Made by a program: the position numbers and the translations under genes. 64,000 nucleotides of DNA from Podospora pseudoanserina (lineage: Eukaryota; Ascomycota; Sordariomycetes; Sordariales; Podosporaceae), in the NCBI RefSeq assembly GCF_035222485.1, contig NC_085924.1, forward strand, positions 3,658,001 to 3,722,000, written 5' to 3'. Position 1 is the first letter of the stretch. Each line of letters begins with the position of its first letter. The notes beneath the pieces are model-generated. The model was not told the origin of the DNA and did not search any database. It worked only from the letters and a program-made list of their open reading frames with translations. Of this stretch, positions 55,085 to 64,000 are shown piece after piece.

Positions 55085-56301
55085 GTGTGGTTTGCTTGGC
55101 TATTTCTCGGGGGGGGGTTGAACGTGGGGTTGTTTTGCTAAGGTTGTCGGTCTGTCTGTGACAGATATGACGTTGGGCGCGCGCGAGATGAATCACCAAG
55201 ATGAAGGCTGACTGTTTTCTGTAGTAGGAGTGATTTCCGTCGTCGTCATTGTTTTTTTCTTTTTTTTCTTGCTGTGAGTCTGTCGTTGGTTTAGGTCATG
55301 TCAGATTTGAGCTGCCTGCTGTTGTTACCTTCTGAGGCTGGCTGCTGCCCATGGGTGAGCTTGCTGGGTTCCAGGTTTCGGCTTCCTGCAGCACCCGCCT
55401 GGAGCTTCAGTGGGCTAGGGGGAGAGGGGCTGAACGTGGCGCCGTAACGGGACAAAACGGGGCCGAACTCTGGGGGAGGAAAAGGTGGGGGTGGCAGGCC
55501 TGCCGCTGGGAACTGGAATCCCTGCCCGCTTGGGAGAGTGCTGTAATTCCAGAGAGACAGAGCCTCACTGCAGGTCGAGCGCTGGACTGGCACTGGACTT
55601 GGTTAGACCAGGAATACACAAAAAACAGAAATCACGTCTGGATGAATACAAATGACATCTCAGAGTAACCTGTCCCTTGCCACACTCGACGGACTGCTCT
55701 CCTAGGCCTGGTTTCTGCAAGGAGTTGGGCGCACCGAGCAGCGGTTCACGTGACTTTCACTTTTCCCCAGCCAGGGTGGGCAAGACAGGGCAGCAGAAAC
55801 TCGCGGGCGGGTACATGGCCCTGGGGTGTAGGAGCTTGACTGAAGCAAGAAATTGGGGATTGCACAATGCGAAACGACTGTAGCAGGCTCTGGCAGGTGG
55901 ATTGAGCCATATTCTGTAGTTTTGAGTCCTCAAGACATCAAAAGTCGAGTGCGCGACAGCATCACCTCTCCTCCTTCCAAGTCCCTTTTGGCAAAAGCAC
56001 TGCAGCTTGCAGCCAGCAAAATCGCGGCGCCCCCCTTGTTCCCAAAAACGGCAGAAGCCTTGTCCTAAACTTGACCTCACGTCCAACTCGCCCCGAAATC
56101 ACCCACGACTGAATCCATCAATACGCAACCACCTCATCGCCGACCGGGCCGAGACTGTGCAGACCATCTCTCTGGATGCCCACGCTTCTTCCCATGTGAC
56201 CAAGACGTCCTGAATTGCCCTGGTGTCGGCAGAACACGAGCGCATATCCGGCGCATGGCGACCGAGCCACCGCACTCCCCCCAGCATCCCCGGACCGGAC
56301 A
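55055..56301. promoter_or_regulatory. Divergent VanZ/SPT7 intergenic region
   Basis: 1.25 kb between two divergent starts. It begins with about nine TTG units (55055-55083) in the VanZ leader. ORFs are short and carry no recognisable motif. The frame of SPT7 is open for 29 codons upstream of its first ATG, but no ATG lies there. Confidence 0.45.
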
Positions 56302-59300
56302 ATGTCCATCGCAAATGGCCAGAATGCCTGGCCGCCGCCATCGGCAAGCCAGGTCAACGGCGAACGAGGCCACGGTTATCACGGTGGTGCTGCCGACGAC
56401 GGCCTGCCGCGGACCAATACCCCCAGCGGCGGCCACCACCCGCCCTCACTGATGCCTGAGGCGTCCGACCTCGACGACGAGCATCGCCGCGCCCTCTTCG
56501 CCCAAAAGTTTCAAGTCGCTAACCGCCGTCTGGAGAGGCTGTTTGGTGACGACGGGGGCTACGACCAGGCTGCTCTCGCGTCCTTCACGCGTCCCCCGAC
56601 CCCACCCGCGCCTTTGATCCCCGCCGCGACCGACCACGCGCCGATCCAAGAACCGCCCCGCAAGCGGGCCAAGCGCGTCATCGACGAGGACGATTACGGC
56701 GACGACGACGACGACGATGGCGACGACGACGAGGATGACGAGGAATCCCAAGACGGCGCCAATCGCATTGCTTCTAAACACTCTAGCGCCGCTGCTGCCA
56801 AGACTTTGCTCTCCCCATCGAAATCGGGGAGCTCCCCAGTGCATTCGGTGCCATCCCCTGGGAAACAGAGCAGAGAGGATGGATCGCAACAAAAAGTCAA
56901 GTCGTCAGAGGATGCGCGCAAGGAGTTGGAGGATGCGCGCACCGCGACGGAGGAGGCTGCCAAGCGCAGCTTTCACACGCTATTCTACACCCTAGAAAAC
57001 GACCGGACCGCCATGCTCGAGCACCAGCAGCTGGAAGAATCAGAAAAACAGCTGCAGGCCGAGATGGACAAGACGGGTCACAACAGCACAAGTCAGCCGG
57101 GGAGCCAGGGCGGCCACGGCTCGCTCAGCAATGCCAACCTGGGCGCCTCGAGCCTGACGTTAAAGCACCTCATCGCCAGGATAGACCTCAAAAGAGACCA
57201 GGTTCGGGCCTCGGATGCCGAGCTGCGCTCGCTCATGAACGAAGTCCGCAAGAACCGGAGCAAATGGGCGAGTGAGGAGAATGTAGGACAGGAGGAGCTC
57301 TACGAGGCACTGGACAAGGTGCTCAGCGAGCTCAAGGCGCACACCGAGTTTTCGACGCCGTTTCTGAACCGCGTCAACAAGAGGGATGCGCCAGATTACT
57401 ACAACATAATCAGACAACCGATGGACATGGGGACCATGACGAAGAAGCTCAAACAGCTTCAGTACAAGTCCAAGACCGAGTTCGTCACGGACCTGAACCT
57501 GATCTGGGACAACTGCCTCCGGTACAACCAGGACATGGCCCACCCTTTCCGGCGCCTTGCCAACTCGATGCGCAAGGAGGCCGAGAAGTTAATACCCCTG
57601 ATTCCGGATGTTGTCATCAGGCCAAGGGCGGAGGTGGAAGCCGAGGAAAGAAGGAAGCAAAACGGGGGAGATGACGAGGACAGCGACGACGAGCCGATCA
57701 TGTCCTCGCGGGGTCGCAAAGCAACAAAGGGGGCGAGCAAGTCCCGGAAGGCGCAGTCGGACCAAAAAGAAGATACCCCAAACCTGGAGACGAAGCCGGT
57801 GCTGCAGTTGAATGGACTTTTAGCGAGGCATAGGGAGGGGTCCGAGATTGACGGCAGCAACGGCTTTGGGACGCCGCCGGTGGCTGGATCCATCACGCCC
57901 AGCGGCTTGAACGGGCATCATTCCGGTGTCAGTAATGCTGATGCGATGGATATTGACGGGCCGTCGCTGAACGGGATTCATCTGAATCAAGCGCTGGGCG
58001 AGGCGGCGGAGCAGGCGTTTGAGGATGATGATTACAAGATGTGGAAGCAGGTCACGAAGAAGGACCGGGCGTTGATAGCGAAGGAGCGATATCGGTTGTT
58101 TGCGGATGGGCATTTGAATGTGGACGAGCCGGCGTTGTTGAGGACCAAGGCTGGGATGAGGCGGTTTCTCAAGTCGCAGAGGGAGGCGGAAGCGCATGGG
58201 CTTTTGCCGGGGTCGAATCAGGCTGATGCTTCGGCGGCTGGGTCGAAGGATGGGATCAAGGCGTCAGAGACGTTGGCGGAGGGGATGGAAGATGATGTGG
58301 TGAAGAACATACCTGCGTACTATGAGCCTCAGACGATCATCCCGGACATTGATCCGAAGCTCCAGTGGGTGGAGGATGGTGAAGGGCAGGTTATCAACCA
58401 GTTTGAGGACATGCTGCAGCTGGTTCCTCAGGGGCACTTCATCTCGCCCGTGAGCAAGCTGACGAACAAGTTTGATGCGAACATTCGGCAGATGCAGGAG
58501 ACGAGGAAGCTGTGTTCCAAGATCAGCGTCATCAAGCAGATGCAGATCCAGACACAGGTATGTTTTTTTTTTTCGTTTTGCTTTCTTTTTTCTTCTTTTT
58601 TTTTTCTTTTTGGGTTTTGATAGCTTGCTAACAGTAATAGATGTACCAAAACCAATTCCAAAAGTACAATCCCGAACCCTTCATCGAGCAGGATATCGAG
58701 CCCCACTTCCTCGCCGGCGAGGGCCCGGTCATGGCGGGAGAAGTCTGCCGCGCAGCCATGCAGCGCTCCGTAGCCAAGATCTTCTACCACGCCGGCTTCG
58801 AGGAGCTCCAACCTTCTGCCCTCGACACCATCACCGACATTGCAGGAGACTACTTCCAAAAGCTCGTCCGAACCTTCAACGTCTATCGCGAAGCAGAACT
58901 CAAGCCCGCCACGGGTGTCTTTGCGGAAAGGGGCACAAAGTTTCAACGCCGGTACACCCCCGAAGAAGTCATCCTCCACACCCTCGACGAAAACGGCTAC
59001 GACATTGAGCAGCTCGAAGCCTACGCCCGTGACGACGTCGGCAAGCTAGGCAGCAAATTGTCAACCCTCCACGAAAGGATGAAAGCCCACCTCGCCGACC
59101 TCCTCCGGCCGGCCCTCAACGACGCGGGAGCCGACGGCTCGGGGGCCTTCAACGACGGCTCGGAGCAGTTTGTGGGAGGGGACTTTGCCGAGGACCTCGG
59201 GGAGGACTTTTTCGGGTTCAAGTCTCTCGGTCTGGACAAGGAGCTCGGGCTGGACATGCTGTCTGTCCCGCTGCACCTGCTCCAATCCCGGGTGAGGAAC

Positions 59301-59867
59301 CAGTTTCAGCTGCAGACCCAGACGGCAGGGGCGGGGGTGGGGACGGTGGACATGTTTGAGCCGCTGCCGCCGTCGGAGCCGGTTACTAGGGACTCGATCC
59401 AGGAGCAGATCGGGCTGGTCAAGAACTTCTTCTTGGCGAAGCTGCATGCTAACGGGGACGCGCCGCTTGTGGAGGACGAGGACTTGCCTGTGAAGCAGCG
59501 GAGGCCGAGGCCGAGGTTGGGGGCGACGGGCAAGATTGTTAGTCCGCAGAAGCGGCCGCCGAAGGAGCAGATTGCGCTGGCGAAGAAGAAGAAGAAGATG
59601 GAGAGTAGCGGGTTGGGAATGGTTACTGCGGGGCAGAATGCGGGGAGTTTGGTTGGTGGGTTGGGAGGGGGGAGTCCGAATAAGAGTAGGAAGGTTGTGG
59701 TTGGTGGTGGTGGTGGTGGTGGTGTTGGGAGCATAACGCTGCCGACGGTGGCGGCTGGGGGCGGGGAGAGCGGGACTGAGAAGGAGGATGGTGGTGGGAC
59801 GCAACAAGCGGGGGGGAGTGGTGGTGGGATGGGGATGATGAGTCCGGATAGTATGGATGTTAGGTGA
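56302..59867 (+). CDS. spt7: SAGA complex subunit Spt7 (bromodomain and histone-fold)
   Basis: Core architectural subunit of the SAGA transcriptional coactivator; nuclear. Exons 56302..58557 and 58641..59867 are joined by an 83-bp T-rich intron in phase 0 and give 1,160 aa. I chose the ATG at 56302 ([14 protein letters not shown]) because no ATG exists further upstream in frame. An acidic Asp run follows [14 protein letters not shown] at about residue 135. The bromodomain (about 330-435) shows [40 protein letters not shown] and [20 protein letters not shown]. The histone fold (about 790-850) reads [20 protein letters not shown] and [14 protein letters not shown]. The 3' end is Gly-rich and ends [10 protein letters not shown]. 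Confidence 0.94.
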
Positions 59868-61452
59868 GGGTGAGGGTAAGGGTGAGGGGTGTTTGTATGA
59901 TAGTGTTTGGGAGGGGAAGGGTAAGGGGATGTATAACTGATGAGATGGAAAAGGGGTTGGTTTTTTTTTTTTTGCGGTTGACTGACTATGGTCATAAACT
60001 TCATTTTCATCTTTCTTTGGTTTTTTTTTTTTTTTTCAACGTATCTTACTTCTCTTTCTTTCTTTGGTAATTTTCTTTTTTTTTCAGACCGGGACCGACA
60101 TTTGTTGTTATTCTTATAGTAGTATTTTCTCTTTTTTTTTTGGAAGAGAGGGGAAGGAAGGGGTTGATGTATCAAGGCGGGGATAGAGGTGAAATTGGGG
60201 GGAAGATAGGGGGAGTAAAGTCATAGCATGTTGCGTGGCATAGTATAGCACAAGGCTTTTATTTAGCGAAGCGAAAGAGAGACGTACATATACACGCTTT
60301 ATACACTGCTGCTAATGTTTTGGGGCGTTGTTGGGTTCTGTTGATGCTGTGTTGTACGTTGGAGGGGGATGGGGTGTGATGGAACTGGGTGTCTGTAAGT
60401 CATTGCAGATAGATAGATGTACAGGCTGTTTACTGTAGGTAATGGTTCATGATATTGGTTGGCTACTTGGGTATATAGGTGGTTTGGGTATGGGACCTAT
60501 CTCACACATCAAGAAACAATAGTGTAGAAGAAATATCTACGGAATTTTCAATCGGCTGCTGTCTGCCTGAGATAGTGACAAATGAAAGAAAGAGTGATGA
60601 ATATCTTGCGTTGGAAGATGAAGGGAGAGGGGTTCTGTCCTGTTAAAAATGTTCCTTTTTTGACATCCTTGACATTGTCCATGGGACTGTCCTCATGGTT
60701 TTACTTTTCCCTTCCTGGCTTGCGACTTAGCAAGTCAACAAGTAGGATGGCTCTTTATCCTGCAAACAACTTCTCCCAGCTTTCCCCTGCAAATTGATCA
60801 TGTCGACACAACCTTACATTTCACCCAAGAAACCGTCACATAACACATGTATACTTGGACGTATTTCAATTTCGTCTCTCAACTGCTACCCAACGACCAC
60901 ATCCGCATGTAACCCTCCTCACCTCCGGGTATAACCAACCGCGTTGAAGCGGATGAAAAGCAACCAGCCAGAACAGCCTCTCCTTTGATCCAGCACGACA
61001 TACATACACATACCGTACCAACTCACCATGTTCAGACACATAAAATCATCACCCCATACTCCTTCCCTACCCCCCTTGTTACCCAATACCTGGCAAGTTG
61101 ATGACCAGTAACAAAAAGAGATCACCTCTCCCATACAACATTGCAAAAACGCCGCCAAGATATGCTCTTTGCAAGTGATCATGAAAAGAAAGTGACTTCT
61201 TTCTCTGTTAATTCTTTTTTTCCTTTCCCATTTGATCTCTTTTTCCATGCAACCCAGATTTCCCGATTCGTTGAGGTATATCTCCGTGATCCCAAGCACC
61301 ATTACTTTTTAGATGCTATGACACAAAACAAAAACCATGACCCATAAAATAGAAAAAAACCCCGCCCTCTACCTTTTGTTGAACAGGTGGCAAATTATAC
61401 GCCGGATATCATTCCCCTTCCACATAATTTTTGAAACAAAACACTGACCCGT
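59868..61452. other. Convergent SPT7/SHMT intergenic region
   Basis: 1.6 kb containing the 3' ends of both genes and several long T runs (59955-60085). No credible gene is visible; the 127-aa ORF at 60919..61302 has no recognisable motif. Confidence 0.45.
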
Positions 61453-63095
61453 TTAAAGGCCAGCGTCGACTCTCCAGCCCTCAACGGGGAGGGGGAAGGT
61501 GGAGGACCACTCAGCGATCTCCTTCTTGAGCTCGTTGATGCGGGGAACCTCGCCAGAGGCAACCTTGGCCTTGAAATCCTTGAGCTTGTTGGCCTCCTTG
61601 GGGAGAGCAGACTGGACCTCCTTGCAGAGCTTGATGCTCTCGTCGATATACTTGGCGACGCGCTCGAAGTCGGCCTCGCCGAAGCCACGAGAGGTCATAG
61701 CGGGTGTACCAATACGGAGACCACCAGGGGTAAGAGCGCTCTTGTCGCCGGGGACGGCGTTCTTGTTGCAAGTGATGTTGATCTGCTCGAGGAGAGCCTC
61801 GACACGGGCACCGTCAAGAGCGAAGGGGCGGAGGTCGAGGAGGACCATGTGGGAGTCGGTACCGTCAGAGACGAGCTTGTGGCCCTGTTCCTTGAAGACT
61901 CTCTCGAGGGTCTTGGCGTTGGCAACAACCTTCTCCTGGTAAGCCTTGAACTCGGGGGAGGCGGCCTGCTTGAGGGCAACGGCAAGAGCGGTGATGGTGT
62001 GGTTGTGGGGGCCGCCCTGGTGCCCGGGGAAGACGGAGAAGTTGATCTTGTCCTCGAGGTCGTAGAGGGTTTCCTTGCCAGTCTTGGCATCAACGGAGCG
62101 GACGCCCTTGCGGAAGAAGATCATGGCACCACGGGGACCACGGAGGGACTTGTGAGTGGTGGTGGTGACGACATCGGCATACTCGAAAGGAGTGGGGATG
62201 ACGCCGGAGGCAACGAGACCAGAGATGTGGGCAATATCGACAACGAGGTAGGCACCAACCGAGTCGGCAATCTTGCGCATGCGCTCGTAGTCGATGAGGC
62301 GGCAGTAGGCCGAAGTACCGGCGACGAGGATCTTGGGGCGGAAGAGCTGAGCGTTCTTCTCGAGCTGGTCGTAGTCAATGATGCCAGTGTCAAGGTTGAC
62401 ACGGTAGGGCATGGTCTCGAAGTAGGTGGAGACAGCAGAGATCCTAGGGAGGCCCATGTTAGCTCTCTGTGGGGTAATGAAGATCCGGGGAAAGCTGGGA
62501 AATGCTTACTTGCGCTGGGGGGTCTGGTAACCGTGGCTCAGATGGCCACCGTGGGGGAGGTCGAGACCCATGAGTCTGCCGTGAGGAGGCATGATGGCCT
62601 GGTAGACCTGGAGGTTGGCAGGGCTGCCGCTCAAGCACTGAACGTTGACACCCCACTTCGCGGGGTCGAGGTGGAAGGCCTCAAGGGCACGCTTCTGGCA
62701 GAGAAGCTCGATCTCGTCGATGTGCTGGTTGCCGCCATAGTAACGAGCGCCGGGGAGACCCTCAGAGTACTTGTTGGACATGGGGGAGCCGAGGGCATCG
62801 AAAACGGCGCGGGAGGTGACGTTCTCGGAGGCGATGAGGATGATGGACTCGCGCTGACGCTGGATCTCGTGCTTCTGTAGGAAGGGTCAATGCTGCTGTT
62901 CCGGCCATGTATCGAGGCTATTCAATTCCAACGGAGGCGTACCATGATCTCAGCGACCTCGGGGTCAGAGTCCACGAGGGACTTCTCGAGGAGCTAGAGG
63001 CGGTGAGTCAGTATGTGAGGTCTTCATCATGGGAATAGAGTCTGTTTACGAACCTGCTTGTGCTCCTCGGAGAGGGCGTATGTGCTGGAGGCCAT
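61453..63095 (-). CDS. shm2: Serine hydroxymethyltransferase, cytosolic (Shm2 type)
   Basis: PLP enzyme converting serine and tetrahydrofolate to glycine and 5,10-methylene-tetrahydrofolate, the main source of one-carbon units. Four exons, 63054..63095, 62943..62993, 62510..62874 and 61453..62443 (introns 60, 68 and 66 bp), give 482 aa, the usual cytosolic length. There is no mitochondrial presequence ([14 protein letters not shown]). Signature elements are intact: [60 protein letters not shown] and the PLP-lysine motif [13 protein letters not shown] (Lys ~251). [20 protein letters not shown] follows near the C-terminus. Codons are strongly biased, as for a highly expressed gene, which also makes a long false ORF on the other strand. 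Confidence 0.97.
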
Positions 63096-64000
63096 TGTGT
63101 CTTGTGTGTAAGTCGGATAACTTGGGGGATGATGGTAGGAATTGAGTTTGGTGATGAGGAAAAAAGAAGAGAAAAAAGTTTGAGAGTGAGACGAGGATTC
63201 ACAGGGTCTTTGTCTTTCTTTGGCGGGGGGCCGTCTGGAGGGGGGATCGGAGGGAGGAAAGAAAAATTTGGGAACCCCCACTTCGTGACTGAGCATCAGT
63301 TGCGGAGCTTTGCTGCGGAAAGGAGGGGCAACAGGGGCGTTTGGAGGGGCTTCGGTTGGGACCTCACGGACCTGCAACACCCAGCCAGTGTCATGCCAAG
63401 CTCATCATGCATCTATCGAAGTCTACCATGACCGAATCGGTCATATTCGGCCACTTTTCCACAGCGATCTCGGTCCTCTGTTCCTGATGTTTGAAGGTGG
63501 AGGTTATCTTGGGAGTCTTGGCCATCTCTCTATAAGACTTTTACGATGGAACTGTAGCTAGGTATGTATTCTGGACACTACTACAGACGCCAATTCGATG
63601 TGGTATCGCACTATGCGGTCACCCACTTCAGAGAGATCTACGCACCACACCGCATGCACCGACAGACCGACCGTCCCGACGTCGCTACACTGGAATGTCT
63701 GTCGTGAGTCTGGCCCGGGATCGGGACCGGAAAATCGGATCAAGGTGGAGTTGCGTGCCGATATCTCGATCCGAACAGTTGGGAGTCATTGGCTGTCTCT
63801 GACTTACACCGGTGAACCTGGGAATGGATAACGCGTCATCTTGCCATAACCCGCTTGTAATCTGATATAGGGGGGGAGTGAAGTCTCTCTTTTAAGAGGG
63901 CGTCGCGGCTTATCGATAATTTTTATACTCCCATCTTTTATTTTCATTGTTCATAAAGCCTCAAACTCGCAAACTCTACACCGGAAAGCCTGCTTTTCAG
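63096..64000. promoter_or_regulatory. Region upstream of SHMT to the window end
   Basis: 905 bp with the SHMT promoter and leader on the left. No gene could be supported before the window ends; the next gene to the right, if any, lies outside. Confidence 0.45.

Noticed and set aside
61849-62880. 343-codon plus-strand ORF opposite SHMT
   Set aside because: It is the mirror of the highly codon-biased SHMT exons, is Gly/Val/Glu/Asp-rich and has no motif; the minus-strand gene is unequivocal.
1-64000. tRNA, rRNA, CRISPR arrays, bacterial-type operons
   Set aside because: Scanned by eye for B-box (GGTTCGANTCC) and repeat-spacer patterns; none found, though a covariance-model search was not possible.

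Overview
The window is nuclear DNA of a filamentous ascomycete. It most likely comes from Sordariomycetes, order Sordariales (Podospora/Chaetomium-like). This placement is inferred from protein style, not from a search. The supporting signs are short introns (45-121 bp) with CTRAC-type branch sites, compact genes on both strands, C-ending codons, very G-rich 3' coding ends, a full RNAi Argonaute, and a CBM1-tailed cellulose-active AA9 monooxygenase. I saw no tRNA, rRNA, CRISPR array, bacterial-type operon or autonomous transposon.

Layout by region. 0.7-12 kb: CFT2/CPSF100 (-), SEC24 (+), UTP22 (-). 12.4-20 kb: SKI3 (+), VPS51 (-, apparently frameshifted), RMI1 (+, long N-terminal extension). 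20-27 kb: NIF3-like (-) and BolA-like (+) as a divergent pair bracketed by two clusters of a shared 21-bp repeat, then a CorA-like membrane protein (+) and a degenerate-looking hypothetical ORF. 27-38 kb: ASF1 (-) divergent from RNA14 (+), a 129-bp MITE-like inverted-repeat element, then an Argonaute (+) behind a long leader. 38-44 kb: SRO7/Lgl (+) convergent with a four-exon MFS transporter (-). 44-47.3 kb: gene-poor. 47.3-51 kb: AA9 LPMO with CBM1 (+, frameshifted), RidA (-), LETM1-RBD-like mitochondrial protein (+, frameshifted). 51.8-56 kb: ferric-reductase-type oxidoreductase with a GC-AG intron (+), VanZ-like protein (-). 56.3-63.1 kb: SPT7 of SAGA (+) and cytosolic serine hydroxymethyltransferase (-).

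The genes are mostly conserved housekeeping functions: mRNA 3'-end formation (CFT2, RNA14), RNA decay (SKI3), ribosome biogenesis (UTP22), secretion and trafficking (SEC24, SRO7, VPS51), chromatin (ASF1, SPT7), genome stability (RMI1), RNAi (Argonaute) and one-carbon metabolism (SHMT). I see no sign of a biosynthetic cluster or a dedicated defence island.

The most useful hunt results are a set of single-base frameshifts, nearly all in G/C homopolymer runs, that break at least four conserved genes in the same way and so look like consensus-sequence errors; the shared 21-bp repeat; the 129-bp inverted-repeat element; a GC-AG intron needed to keep the reductase in frame; a 51-bp readable intron in RNA14; and an RMI1 with a 282-residue extension carrying a SUMO-interaction-like motif. 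All identifications come from reading motifs by eye; no database search was run.
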